DNA of 64,000 bases from Coemansia sp. RSA 487 (GCA_027577595.1 JANBRJ010000049.1:1-64000); one strand, 5' to 3'. Counted from the stretch's first letter, positions 1 through 11,648 are shown. Notes: generated from the sequence alone by a model not told the origin. A program made the numbers and translations.

Positions 1-81
1 ATCCGCTCTGCTGACGAGCCGATGACGCTGTTCTATCGCTGCTGCAACACCACTTGCAACCACACATGGAAGGAGAACTGA
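1..81 (+). CDS. RPC11: RNA polymerase III subunit C11, 3' end only
   Basis: Only the last 26 codons lie in the window, in frame 1, ending at the TGA at 79-81. They read ...RSADEPMTLFYRCCN...WKEN, which is the C-terminal TFIIS-like zinc ribbon. The RSADEP hairpin followed by (M)T-x-FYxCCN-x2-C-x-H-x-W-K is the signature of the Pol III subunit RPC11/POLR3K. In the family this ribbon drives transcript cleavage and helps termination and reinitiation of Pol III. The CCN spacing fits C11 better than TFIIS or RPA12. One oddity is that the usual CGH of the last knuckle is CNH here. The 5' part of the gene lies outside the window. Confidence 0.85.
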   Translation: MRSADEPMTLFYRCCNTTCNHTWKEN

Positions 82-572
82 GTGTGTACATATGTTGGTA
101 GTTTGAAATCATGGAAGACAAACCATAATATTATTTGATTGTATTCTGTCTCTGCACGTTTATTTAGATGACTGCTTTCGAGGCGCGCACTGCTTTGCCA
201 AAGGGGTGTTTCCTTACTCATTAGAGAAGCTTCGTTGTTGGCGGAAAGCACGGTCTGTTTGGTGACAATGGGGATCATGCGCACTTTTGCCGTTTTTCCT
301 CTTTGAAAGCAAGCATGTAACATTACTATAGCTTGCCGCCTCTATCCTGCTTCTTAGAACAAAGCAGGTTTTATTACCGGTCCATTGCATCCGCTTTCTC
401 CTATTGCATCTATTTCTAACGAGCGCATGTGGATGGTTCGCAATGTGCTACATTCTTTTTTTACGATATTTCTGAGATCTCAGTTTGCTTTGCAAATGTA
501 TTCAGCTCTAAGGCGCATTACTTGACTCACTGGTAATTCTTATATGCAAGATAAACCATTCAAAGTGAATTG
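82..572. other. intergenic, 3' flank of RPC11
   Basis: No convincing coding sequence, RNA gene or repeat was seen. The stretch ends at the left terminus of a DNA transposon. Confidence 0.5.
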
Positions 573-1225
573 CTGTGTTTTACAAAACTAGTTGCGTCGA
601 ATAAGAAGGGTGTATATGCGTCGGATGGTGAAAGGTTTGCGGTGGCAATAATGCATTTTGCATCCCAAGAAAAAGCCGTTTGTGTAGGCGTGGCATATGT
701 GTCAGTGCAAAACAGGAAAACATACAAGAGAAAACACAAACGATTAGTACTGTTGTCAAAAAGCAGTCATGGATGTTTATCTCCTCAGCTCTCATTCGAG
801 CACTTACCTGCAAAAGGGACAGCATCCTATCCTAGAACTAGGATTTGCCGCGGCTATAACCTTGGCTGAAGTTCGTGGTGGTTGTTATTTGTTCGTCCTT
901 GCCGTCTTCTTTGCCGCTGCCATCTTCATTTTCTTCTTGGGCTGCTGTTCATCGGTGGTAGCAATGGCAGCAGGCTGACTGCAACAGAAGCGCTCTGGAA
1001 TCTTGCTGTGATCACGAAGGCCGTGGAAAATATGCCTGAAATTGAGAACGGCAGCAAGACCTCAGTTGTACATGCGTGAATGAGAAGTCAAAGCACCATC
1101 CACTTCCATAGCCCCCATACATAGTTCGTTGGTGCACTTAAGGAGACCGTGGCAGAGGACTTCTTTCATCTTCTTACGCTGGTAAGGGCGGGGGTTGGGC
1201 ACTTTCAGGAACTTCTTGAGTGTTA
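573..1225 (-). mobile_element. mariner/Tc1-type element, copy A, Fanzor-like end (left arm)
   Basis: This is the left arm of a DNA transposon whose right arm is at 4327-5077. The terminal about 100 bp (from CTGTGTTTTACAAAAC) is an inverted repeat of the right end and matches copies at 16911-17883 and 41920-42946. On the minus strand the inner part (about 1222 down to 850) encodes a piece with PNPRPYQRKK, then LCHGLLKCTNELC, then a degraded MYN..LAAVLNFRHIFHGL block. The C-rich ribbon followed by N-R-D-x2-A-x2-N is the layout of the C-terminus of Fanzor/TnpB RuvC nucleases. This copy has a stop in place of the R codon of NRD, so it is dead. A large insert separates the two arms. Confidence 0.6.
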
Positions 1226-1239
1226 TAAATAAAAGACTT

Positions 1240-1400
1240 GACGGAACTAAAGTTTCTCATTTATTTATTTGATAAAAAGTGGCTTTTATTAACATCGAAA
1301 TTTTACCAAGGAGGCTTATGGTAATTGGTAAGCATACAATTTATGCTTACCAACAATATGATCGGCTCAGTGTGAGCTGATCATTTTGCGACTCGGCTTA
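1240..1400. repeat. hairpin-bearing repeat unit 1
   Basis: An AT-rich unit ends in a perfect 12-bp stem, 5-nt loop hairpin at 1325-1353 (TTGGTAAGCATA / TATGCTTACCAA). A related unit lies about 507 bp downstream, and both are preceded by similar TGGCTTTTAT sequence. They may be terminal-repeat remnants of the Gypsy fossil that follows, but the family assignment is uncertain. Confidence 0.4.
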
Positions 1401-1749
1401 ACAAATTGTAAGCTGAATTGTTATCACAGTCCCTGTATCTGATATATCCTCATTGTCCATTGTGGATGGGTGAGCAAACAAGAGCAGATGACTAATATAA
1501 TATATGCGTTGAAAGGTGTATTTGATGTTACTAGTAGAAATAAAATGTCAAAGCAAAGCCAAGGAAAAATAAAAGTGAAAAGGAAAAACAAATGCCCTTT
1601 GGTCGTTATATAGCATTGGCTAACATTGAGCCATCAACGGCACTCTGCCTTTCCTAATCAGGCAATGCATTCTCTTTTCGTTCTTTAGCTTGGGAACACC
1701 TATAATACTGATATATCTCTTTTCACAAGAATATCAAGAGAGCAGATGA

Positions 1750-1910
1750 AAATAAAATTCCTCGTCTTTATTTTTCATAAATAACCTGGCTTTTATAGCC
1801 GTACGAACACTGCAACAATTGAAATAGATAATTGGGAAGCATACGATATATGCTTTCCAATAATATGATTGTTCCAACAAGAGACAACCATATTGCGATG
1901 GCGGCTCATG
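1750..1910. repeat. hairpin-bearing repeat unit 2
   Basis: This is the diverged partner of the unit at 1240-1400. Its hairpin at 1832-1860 has a 12-bp stem with one mismatch, and is followed by the shared AATATGAT sequence. The unit sits just upstream of the retroelement coding remains. Confidence 0.4.
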
Positions 1911-2179
1911 TGATAATGATCAAAATGATTTGACAGCTGTAAAAGCCAATCTTTTGTTGGAATAAAAACGAAGAGGAACTTTTCCGTTTTGAAAAATACT
2001 AACAATCTTTACGAAAATTGGTAGCACCACCGACTTTTATACTATTATAGTTTAATTCAAATCGCTTCCTCTAATGTTGAATTGTTGAGTCATTATTGTT
2101 CTGTTGTGTTGGTTGGCGCAACTTGTATGATAATGGCGACTATTGAAACTACAAGTTCATTGTCGGCCACAGAGCTCGA

Positions 2180-4326
2180 CTATGTTTTAAATTGTTCCGG
2201 GTCGAGAAAGACCTATGGGTGTCGTTCGCGTTGATGAAAGTTCCGATGGATAAGCGATCAGAGTACGAGAATTGGTGCGCCTTGAATGGCCACAAGATTC
2301 TGGCGTGGAGTCCATTGGGAGAGTTTCTGGTCGCGCTATATTGTGACGCGATCCATCGGTTGGACGCTGGTATTCGAATTTATCAGATGAAGCTGCCGAC
2401 GAATTCGGCCGAGTTTGAAACCTTCCTTGAAGAATATAATAATTCCATGCAAACATGGTATATACGATATCGGACAGGGGCTTGCAACAGATATCTCCAT
2501 TGCGAAGCTTCCGATCAAGCTTTGTAGTTGGTTCATTGCTGAAGCAGCAACTAATGTAGCATATAAGCTCGATGTGGTTGTGTCAAAGGCTAGGAGCTTC
2601 TTCGCAGCCGAAAAGCCAATGCAGCGGGAGTCAGTTAAAATCGATGCAGTGATGACAGCTACGCCTCGTTGTAATCTGAACAACTGGCCGAAGGTTGTGA
2701 GGACTGACGAGCCCTTGGCTGTGCCGCGTATTATAGCGTTGATCGAAACGAGTCCGTTGGATGGGACGCCTGCACAAATCCTACCTGCAGAGCAGTTTTG
2801 TATTGACGGTATGGCTAACGAGATCCCGGTTCACATTTTGGTGGATGGCGGGTCGCAGGTAACTATTACCAATGAGGAGATTTGTAAGAAGTCAAAAACC
2901 AAGTTGTATGACTTGGACGCGCCGATAACGACTGTTTTGGCAGATGGTGCACACTGTTATGACTGTACAAAGTATTGCAGATTGTCTATTCATTTCGGTG
3001 ACAATTTGTACATTAATACTTATTGTTTGGTGATGCTAGCAACGGCTGATATGCTGCTCGGTAACAACTGGTTGAAAGAGCACAAGAGCGTTATCCATTG
3101 CGAGGAGATCGTTGTATTTATTACTGAAAAAGATAAGCGTTGGAAAATCTCGGGAACAGTAGTTCGGGCTGTGTCTGTTGCAGAGAACGCGGCCAAGCTG
3201 ATTACAGTCAATACAGTGACAAAGTTAGTGAAAGACAACGATGTCAACTCAATGGGCTGGGTTTGCGTGAGATTTCCCGAGGATGGTTTGAAGTCTCAAT
3301 TGTCTGTTGCGGCACTGGCGACGAGTCAGGAAGATCAATTGGCGACGTTGTGCTTAAAGTATAAGCAGGCACTTGAGTAGCTGTCAGTCAGTCGACCTGC
3401 ACCTGGCGGTCCTGAAATAGAGATCCATCTGACAGAAGGGTCTGAACCGGTCGCCAGGCACTGTATCGTTTGTCACATGCAGAGATGGCCAAGATGGAAA
3501 AGCGGATAGGCGAATTGCTGAAGAAAGATTGCATTCGCATGTCTACATCGCCTTTGGCTGCTTCAGTGTTGCTTGTGCACAAAAAGGATGGCACGCTGCG
3601 CATGTGTGTTGATCATCGCAGCTTGAACAAGTGTACGATTAAGGATGTGTTTCCAATGCCACTTGCTGATGACTTGCTTGATCAGACACATGGCGCGCAA
3701 ATGCTTTCGAAGATCGATCTTGTTCAGGCATAGCACTATGTGCATATTCGTGATCAGGGCATTCTGAAGACGGGTTTCCGAACGAAATTGAGATCGTACG
3801 AGTACAAGGTTATGCCGTTTGGGCTGGCCAATGCACCGGTGGTGTTTCAGCGAGTGATGAACCATGCACCACGCAATTTGATTGGCAAGTGTTGCGTCGT
3901 GTACTTGGATGATATTCTGATTTATTCAAGGAATGCTGAAGAACACACGAAACATTTGGATGCAGCGCTCCAGCGTTTGCAGGAGAACAACATACGTACG
4001 AAGCCGGAGAAATGCGAGATTTTCAAGGGTTTGGTCGAGTTTTTAGGTTATGTGACCACGAAGGGCGGCTTGAGAACAGATCCAGGCAAAGTGGCAGCAG
4101 TTAAAGATTGGCGCGTGCCCGAATCATTTACTAATGTTCGGGCTTTCCTCAGTTTTAGGGGTTATTATTATCGTTTTGTCAAAGACTGCTCACGAATTTC
4201 TATGCCACTGACGAATTTGATAGCGACGAAGGGATTTGTTTGGAATGGTGAAGCAGAATCGGTATTCAATGAGCTAAAGGAACGGCTGTCGTCTGCACCG
4301 ATTATCAAACAATTTGATCCGAAATG
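2180..4326 (+). mobile_element. Ty3/Gypsy retrotransposon fossil (gag-protease-RT part)
   Basis: This is an old, incomplete Ty3/Gypsy LTR-retrotransposon copy. Recognisable parts in order are gag-like sequence (about 2190-2530), a retropepsin-type aspartic protease (about 2750-3100) and reverse transcriptase (about 3480-4250). The RT shows the [27 protein letters not shown] and YLDD blocks. Sequence stops near the RT/RNase H boundary, and no RNase H, integrase or downstream LTR was found. The copy is broken, with a few interruptions plus the 3' loss. Possible upstream terminal-repeat remnants are at 1240-1910. It lies inside the DNA transposon whose arms are at 573-1225 and 4327-5077, so it inserted after that element. 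Confidence 0.85.
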
Positions 4327-4751
4327 AGCGATTCATGTAGAAACATCCCCGATTTTATTTTGGACCAAAGCTTCTCAATGGGATTTAGAAAGAGTGAGTA
4401 TGAAAGCAGATATAGACACTTGTACCGCCTGTTTTCTATTAGGTCTCGAATGGCTAATGGCGTGTGGGTTGGAGCATTTTCCATCACAAGATAGCGGCTT
4501 TTCATGCTCTTTGCATCCAGCACATCGATTACATTTGAGATGTAGGCCAGAAAGTGCTCTGTTTGTGTGCCAACACGCCTACTAATCCTGATCTCCTTAC
4601 CATTGGCTTTTTTCTTTTTGGCGGCAGAAACGGCTTGAGGCTTTCTCAATGAAACATCAATCAAAATAAGCATGCATGCAAACATGCTCTCTAGCTCCTT
4701 ATTCGAGTGACAGTCTTCTTCCAACATGCCTACATCTGGCAAAGAGTGCAT
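4327..4751 (-). pseudogene. Tc1/mariner-type DDE transposase fragment
   Basis: On the minus strand this region encodes the C-terminal half of a fungal Tc1/mariner (IS630-type) transposase. It contains SLRKPQAVS..KKKANGK, GTQTEHFLAYISNVIDVLD, YLVMENAPTHTP and FLNPIEKLWSKIKSG. In the family the motifs are (V/I)MDNAPxH and NPIExxWS, which carry the second and third catalytic acids. Here the aspartate of MDNAP is E, which argues against activity. The N-terminal helix-turn-helix and first catalytic Asp are missing. The piece directly abuts the retroelement fossil and belongs with the inverted-repeat arm at 4752-5077. Confidence 0.75.
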
Positions 4752-5077
4752 GGCTTAGTTGTTGTTCTTGTTCAAAGTAGTGGTGTTATTTCTTCAGATT
4801 GTTGGGTTTCATTAAGATCAAAGTTAACTAACCACATTAAAGCACAGACAGAGACTGAGAAGCCAATCCATTTTAGTGTGAAGTAATAGGCCTGTAGCGA
4901 ACAGTTTTCTCCACAAAGCCCAGTTTGCGCCTCTTGCTTCCAAGCGCAAATATAACGCCAACTGATGCAAACGCCTTTTTCTTGGAACGCAAAATGCGTT
5001 ACCGCCACCGTAAACCTTTCACTACTCGACACGTATACATTCTTCTTATTCGACACAACTAGCTTTGCAAAATATTG
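4752..5077 (-). mobile_element. mariner/Tc1-type element, copy A, transposase-side terminus (right arm)
   Basis: This is the right terminal region of copy A. It ends ..CTAGCTTTGCAAAATATTG at 5077 and is followed by TA (5078-5079), the expected target dinucleotide of Tc1/mariner elements. Its last about 100 bp are the inverted complement of the left arm at 573. It aligns along its length with 17575-17883 and 42640-42946. The DDE remnant at 4327-4751 reads inward from this end. Confidence 0.7.
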
Positions 5078-6372
5078 TATGTGGGCAGCAGACGCCTTTC
5101 ACTAGCCATTTTCTCTTTGGGCACATTGCACACCTTATAAATATTCGGCCATGAAGCCAATAACGCATACATAATTATAGCAGCGGCATTGCATCATTTG
5201 TTGTACTTTGTCTTGAGAAATGGGGCATGGGCTGTTTCTTTATGGTTTTTAGTATCGATATGGACAGTTTGATGGATGGCTGGTGCATGGCGCATGTGCA
5301 ATATGACCAACAATGATTTCCAGCATCGTGGCCATGACCAGCTGGAGCTTGGTGGCGCAAGACTTGCCAATGAAATACACGAGAGATAAGGAGCATCGTC
5401 AAGGACTGCTGATCACTGCAGTAAAGAGATTCATATATGTGCAAGCGCTGAAACGCATTGTGTTTGAACCGGTCATTGCAAACGTCCAAATACACATTTC
5501 CTTTCTATTGCCGATTTGCAATATCAGATTGGTACACGCGGGGCAAATATGAGCACGGGGGATACATCTATCTATGCACAAATTCCATTCTGATAGTTTT
5601 ATATTGACACTGGGACATCCTTATAATTGATGCAAAAACTTCGGAATGTCGCACTCTAACCAGCCAATGGTATGTACACTCCTTCCGAGGCGTATTGGCG
5701 TATTCCGGGGTTTGTCTGTGCAGCAAGATTGGCCATAAAGTGGTTTTTCTGGCCATCCCTGCGCCTTTTTCGGCCAGTGACAACGCTGCTCCCTCCTGCT
5801 GGTCTCGTCCGAGCAAAAGTGCGAAATATTATTCATTGAGGATAAAAATTTTCGAGCCACACATCTTTCGCGCTGTTCAAAGGGCGATACTTCCAGCCAC
5901 CACCTCCTCCCTATGTGTGTGAGAACATCTGCACCGAGATGTACTCTGTTGCTCATCTGCACTGGTAATCTCTTGCATTTGGCGGGCAAGGTGCTGCCAG
6001 CGCGCTGGTGTTGTACGCTGTTCCGTCAAGTCTATCTTTCCTTTGCCAAGATTTCTGCTGTACCTGTTTCCCGTCTCTTCTTTTCTACAAATCAAAAACG
6101 GGCCTCTCCTTTTCCTCCAAGCCTCTTACTCATATTAAGGCTCCTCTTGTCATTGCTGTGGAATAACTATCCGCTGTCTTTTGCTTTTTCTTTTGCTTTT
6201 TCATCAAGCATTGGATTTTAAATGATACGTTTCTGCCTACAGTCACAACAACCGCCACAGCCACACGCATAGTCATCGGTTGCAGCTACGCTTCATCCGC
6301 CACCTCTTCCGCCACTCTGGCTCATTGTCTTTTTTCTTCTGTTAAACAGAGCGTACTCCTTGGGATAGTGCA
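5078..6372. other. intergenic, upstream of the FYR gene
   Basis: About 1.3 kb. Short open frames (for example 5313-5552 on plus) show no family resemblance. The last 300 bp are C/T-rich, as expected for a fungal 5' leader. No RNA gene was seen. Confidence 0.45.
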
Positions 6373-8553
6373 ATGTGCAGTTATTCGGATCTGCCACGGC
6401 GTATGCAGAACAGCAGACGCAGTACGGATCCAACGACTCTTAATATGCCTACATCGTCCTTCTCACATATGCAGTTGCCACAAGCGTCCCGACGAGAGAC
6501 ACAGTGGCACAGTGGCCCGGCGCAAACCCTGCCAAGTGTATCGCCATGCCATCAGTCCTGCGAGGTAAAATACGCTCGACTTAGACAAAGACTAGATGAG
6601 GTTCTAGAGGTAAGAAGATTATTGCAATTCCTTGTCCCGCCTACCATCCTACACAGCACATCGGATGGCCCACAGCCTCTGCAATGACTTTGAAATGCTG
6701 ATGCTGTTGTTTTTGTCTTGTTCTTTTTTGGCACGCTCCGGATCTGCAGCTGGTTTTGTCCCTTTGTGTGAGGAATCCTGGACATTCTTTGTGGTTCTTT
6801 CTTTTTCGGTGGAAGAGCTATTTGGAAGATCATACACCGCCAATATTGCCGATGCTTGATGGTACTTGTTTTTTAACCACTCTTGTTTGTCCAATGTTGG
6901 AAAGCAAAATTCCTTTCTCCAATGATAATGTAGGATAATACTCGTATCTCTACGCTTTTGGAGAATGCGCAGCTTGAAATAAAGCAGCTGCAGTCCGAGA
7001 GAGAGCACCTTTTGGGCCAGCTCCATCATTCAGGTCCTTCTGCCATTGAAGATGATACCCATTTGTCTCCATCGTATCTTTCCTCCTCATTGACAAGCCC
7101 GCCTCTCTTTGCAGCCACGCACATGGCTTTGGCAAACGATCGTGGCAGCAACCACAGCACCAGCCCAGCTCCGAGCACTGCCCAAACTGCCGTCTCTAAT
7201 CGTTCTGCCGGGCAAATGCCGCCATATTCTGCATTATCAGTGGAGTCTCTGTTAGCTGCAGACGAGAATTCAAAGAATCCCACGGCTGCCTTTGCACTCA
7301 GCAGAGAGCTAGCAGACGCAAAGCAGTTTTCTGTATATAGCAGAACCTCGTTTGCCGAGCATAGCACGACATGTCCCCAGCCAATGGACAATGGCAACAG
7401 ACAACAGTGCACATTGCCAAGCCTACGCCAGTACATGCACGAAAGCAGGCTGCACCTGTTGCGGAAACAAGGACAGCCTGTCGCAAGCAGCGCTCCGAAT
7501 GCTGCTGCAGCACTACTTCCTTGCCCTCGACCGGCATATCCGCTTCATCTTCCGCCACAGAAATCGCCACCAGATCACATGGACGATGGCCACTTCTATA
7601 TGTACCGAGACAACCATCATGTGCAGCAGATGCACCACAATGCAGCAGCAGCAGCGTCGTCAAGGGAGGAATGCCACAACGAGCAACAGGATGCATACCA
7701 GCCACAGCCACACCCAAGGCAGCCTTCCGCTTCAGACGATGTCAACAGTAGAGGCATTAGCAGCAACAGTAGAAGAAAGAACCCCCATGACCTGCTTTCC
7801 GACGGCAATGCGTCTGTGGGCAGCAGCGTTGACACCGAGGTTCGTCCGCCTGGAAAACGCCGCAAGCGCCATCACGACATTGCCTCCAAGATTCGCTCGG
7901 TACAGCCCGTGCCCAGAGATAGGGACGGGAACTATGAGATGCCCGTGCAGGTGGGTATTCTCACGGTGCTACGTCTTGGGCGAGTCGTCTGGGACCGCGA
8001 CGCATATCACAACGAGCGGTACATCTGGCCAGTCGGCTACACTGTGCAGCGTGAATACTACAGCATGGCAGATCCGAACAAGAGTGTGATATACACATGC
8101 TGGATCACGGATGGCGGCGATGTACCAATGTTCCACGTCGAAGCGGAAGACATGCCAGGCGCCCCTATAATTGCACCGACTGCGACTGGCGCGTGGACAG
8201 CCGTGCTGCGCACGGTGAACCAAATACGGCATCGCGAGCACTCCAACTCGGCATCTGGACCCGACTACTTTGGCTTTTCGCATCCGACGATTGCCAAAAT
8301 GATCCAGGATCTTCCTGGCGCCGACAAGTGCAAGGCATACATTGTGCAGCACTTTGTCGAGATGAAAGAGCGCCATGTGCGTGGTGTGATCAAAAAGGGC
8401 CGTGGCGGGCGGCCATCGCTGGATATGCTCAGCCGTGGCCAGCGTGCTCTTTTGGCGACGGCATCTTCGCAACCTCTGGCTAGCTCTGCCATGCAAGAAT
8501 CAGCCGAAGCGCTGCCAACAAGCGACCGCAATGCCGTTCCAAACACTGTGTAA
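6373..8553 (+). CDS. FYRN/FYRC-domain chromatin-associated protein (TBRG1-like)
   Basis: Two exons: 6373-6609 and 6934-8553, split by a 324-bp phase-0 GTAAGA..TGTAG intron, giving 618 aa. The splice joins the coiled coil KYARLRQRLDEVLE with DNTRISTLLENAQLEIKQLQ, which supports the model. A low-complexity Ser/His/Gln middle precedes a basic stretch (GKRRKRHH) and then a FYRN module (about 7950-8100: VLRLGRVVW..YIWPVGYTVQREYYS) and a FYRC module (about 8110-8300: CWITDGGDVPMFHVEAED). It ends with FGFSHPTIAKMIQDLPGA. The coiled coil plus paired FYR layout matches TBRG1 and its fungal relatives. FYR domains occur in chromatin proteins such as MLL and JARID. Nuclear function is inferred and the exact role is unknown. 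Confidence 0.85.
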
Positions 8554-9955
8554 TTTGGCATTTGCCATAGCACCTTTCATGTGTACTTATTTTTCTCATC
8601 TTTTGAATGTGATACTAGCAACACCAAACCCTCCCTACACCTCGTTTTTGTGGGAAGTGCGGACATGGGGCTTGCGACCACCAAGAAGGAACGGAATGTC
8701 TGTTTTTCACCTGTAGGCGTGGCGTTCACATGATCGCAAGCCGATCAGACGAAACCACAGAAAAAGTAATAGAAACAAAATGTGGATGATCGACGGCAAT
8801 CGGCGCTGTAAAGGACAAAGGTATCAGTGAGATGGCAAGAAGTGTGGTTGTTCTTTTGAGTATGCACCTACATGAAGCTGGCAGACAATCGCACATGCGA
8901 CCACACAAACAAACATGGCATGGGCAGTCAACCAACCAAAATGAAGACCACATGCTACCTATGTGCGATTTTTTTCTTTTCCAGCTTTCCACATTGAACG
9001 CTTCTTTGGATCTGCAATTGTATTATATTGCCGATGCCATTCTCACATCTTTTAATTGTTGTGAGCGGGAGGGTTTCCACATTTGGTAACATGTTGGATG
9101 AAAAATAATAATGCCGCTTAGATAAACATTTGGTGATGATGCCTTTGGGTAGTTGGCAGGTATTAAAAGCGGGCTTTGAATGTATAAAAGCAATGGCATT
9201 GCCACTTGCCAGAAGAGACATCAGACAAAACATTTATCCATTCCAAACACCACGGTTCTATTTCTCAAACATTATTCTTGACATAAAGGCGAAAATGCAC
9301 GACCATCGCGTATGCTCAAGCGTCACCCGCCGTCATCTGGATGCTCGCAAGCAAAGATCTTGCGAGAAGCAGCTCTTCCGCCCAGTCTGCGCAGCTGCAC
9401 AATGGGTTTGTCTTGTTTGTGGGTTTTATAGTCCTGAAGAAGCTCTCGTATACGAACACTGCCAAATTGAAGGTCACGATTTCTATGACAGATGATTGTG
9501 CGTGGTAAAATCACGGATTGCAACCATGTCTATTTCCATTTCGCTTCAACATTTCGTTTTTTTGCTGCCTGCTGCGCGGGTTGCAACGTTGTAGCGTCCT
9601 TGCAATGCATTTTTCGCTCATTCAAATAAAAACAACTATCGTCGTGGCCACGACCCAAACATTTCATCTTTTGACAAGGTATTGCGATTGAAGCCACTTG
9701 CTTGTGCAATATATAAATCACAAAAAGAGTAAGGTGGCTTGAGTCCGACATACAAGATAAAAGTGGCAATTTGAAGCTGCTGAAAACAAAACAAAACATT
9801 AGAATTAAAAGCAACCGCTAAGCAGTAAAAATGCTTCCAGAGTCAACACTGCAACATCCCAGGGATTTGTTTGTTCGCATTCATAGCGTGTAGCTTTTTC
9901 TTTCTTCCCTTTTGGTACAGACTAACGATTTCGTGAATGACACGAGAGGAGCACA
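8554..9955. other. intergenic, between FYR gene and PMP3 cluster
   Basis: About 1.4 kb with no gene I can support. A plus-strand frame at 9130-9495 ends with CLVCGFYSPEEALVYEHC..GHDF, superficially zinc-finger-like but without a clear family match. Confidence 0.4.
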
Positions 9956-10845
9956 CTACTGCGAACCATCAAGCTCTTGTAGCTCGTTTGGATTGGACTC
10001 TAGCGAAGGCGGCATCTGTGTAGGATCAGCAAAGTAGAAGCGGTCGACAAACCACTTCTTTACAGGGTGTGTTTGCTGTCTCTGCTGATGTCTTAGAGCA
10101 TAGTTTCTTGCGGCATCGTGTAACGCCCTAGATGGTCTGCCGCTCCCACTGGCGTTGCTCTGGCTCCTGCTCTTACGCGAGCTGCGCTGAGATGAGCGTT
10201 TGCTGCGATCAGAGCGGGACTTTCGTGAAGGCGGATTTGCAGTGGTGTCAGGTGCAAGTGTGTTGCTGCGCGATTCGTCGTCCTCACTGCGACAGGCACG
10301 GTCCTCATCTGAAGCAATGGCACTGTTCAGGGAATGGCGCCGTAGACCCTCCTCAATTGTGTGGTACTGCCCAGCCTGGTTGTGTCGCCGGAAGTTTTCG
10401 AGGGGGTACTTGAATACCAGGTACCAGCTGAATGCAACACCTACAAAGCAAAAACAAAGAGCAAGGCATGACAAGATGACAGAGGAAATGATGGTTGCAC
10501 CCTTAGCACATAAAAGTCGCTCTTTGAATGGTATCTACGGCGTGGGTTGGCCGGGAGAAATGCTGTCCAACAGGTTTCATTTGCGCAAAACAATAGCAGC
10601 AGACTCTGGAATCGAGTCCACACACATACACACAATCTGGCTAGAAATACCAAATATGGCGTAAACAACAGTAGCAGTAGCACCAGGCCCAGAAAACAGT
10701 TCAGTGCCAACTTACCTGGTATCCAAAAAAGAAGCGTCAGACCGACGCACATGATAAAATCACGGTTGAGGCCACGTTTCAGCGCAACGCTGCCGGGAGG
10801 GCAGAATACGCCAAGAACCAAAAGCACAATATCCGACGGCTCCAT
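9956..10845 (-). CDS. PMP3/UPF0057-family membrane protein with long soluble tail
   Basis: Two exons on the minus strand: 10845-10716 and 10440-9956, with a 275-bp GTAAGT..TGTAG phase-1 intron, giving 204 aa. The splice joins FWIPG to VAFSWYLVFKYPLENF and restores the full PMP3 fold. That fold has two membrane segments around LGVFCPPGSVALKRGLNRDF and the IPG turn. PMP3 proteins are small plasma-membrane proteolipids that affect membrane potential and ion tolerance. This one carries an extra about 150-aa hydrophilic tail with an RS-rich stretch (SRKSRSDRSKRSSQRSSRKS) and a C-terminal VDRFYFADPTQMPPS block. It is the first of three PMP3-type genes in the same orientation. Confidence 0.85.
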
Positions 10846-11648
10846 GTAGACGCCAAGCTGTTATTGGAGGGTGTTTTAGGGCTCGACACCTAGAGCGAGG
10901 TGGCTGGCTGAACGTATGCGTCTGTGGTTTAGATAGGTGTGTGGTGCGTGTTACTGCAGATATATAGGTACCGACAGTTCTTTCTCTGGTTGCAAGAGTT
11001 GGAATTGCACGAGAATCAGCAAAAATAAAAATACAGTTCTTGAAAGAAAAGAGAAAAGAAAAATGACAAGTGTCTTTTCAAATAGCCAATATCTGCTTTT
11101 GCATAATTTTCCACAAACGAGCGTTTGCGAAAAAGAGCCGCAGCTCCGCCCTTCTTTTCTTTTTTGACCCTTTTTCTTGGCGCCACAGGCTCTCAGACTC
11201 TTTGCCGAATCTTCCATACAAATACACAAACACAAGGCAAGAATCATTGGTCGCACAACCCGCATAAAAACAAGCACATAAATGATATTCAGTTACGTGT
11301 TGTCACTTGTGTATATAGCTTGTCTTGGCACATTAATTTATCGATTCCAAGGCCAAACTGTAGCGTGCAACGGACACGCCTGAAAATTTTATTTTTGTCA
11401 TGCACCCATTTTCTCAGAAAACCGCTGTGCTAGCACTGGTCATGTGTCTACAAATGTGCTTCTGTATCTGGTACACAATTAGGGTCAGAGAAAAACGGTG
11501 CACACAAGCCATGTCTAATATTGCTAATGGTTTGGTCTTTTCCAACCATGACCAATTCACAAGCCATTCCAAAGAAACAACGGTTAAAATCATATTGCGC
11601 AAAACTTGGGTAAATGTTCATATTTAAAAAAAGGTTTAGTGCTAAATG
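10846..11648. other. intergenic within PMP3 cluster
   Basis: AT-rich spacer of about 800 bp holding the presumed promoter of the first PMP3-type gene. No further gene was seen. Confidence 0.45.

Noticed and set aside
5313-5552. 79-aa plus-strand frame
   Set aside because: No family features; directly next to transposon sequence.
7298-8089. Long frames overlapping the FYR gene in other registers and on the minus strand
   Set aside because: Shadows of a codon-biased low-complexity coding region.
9130-9495. 121-aa plus-strand frame with a CxxC..H..GH end
   Set aside because: The spacing does not match UBP or other zinc-finger families, and the first half is unremarkable.
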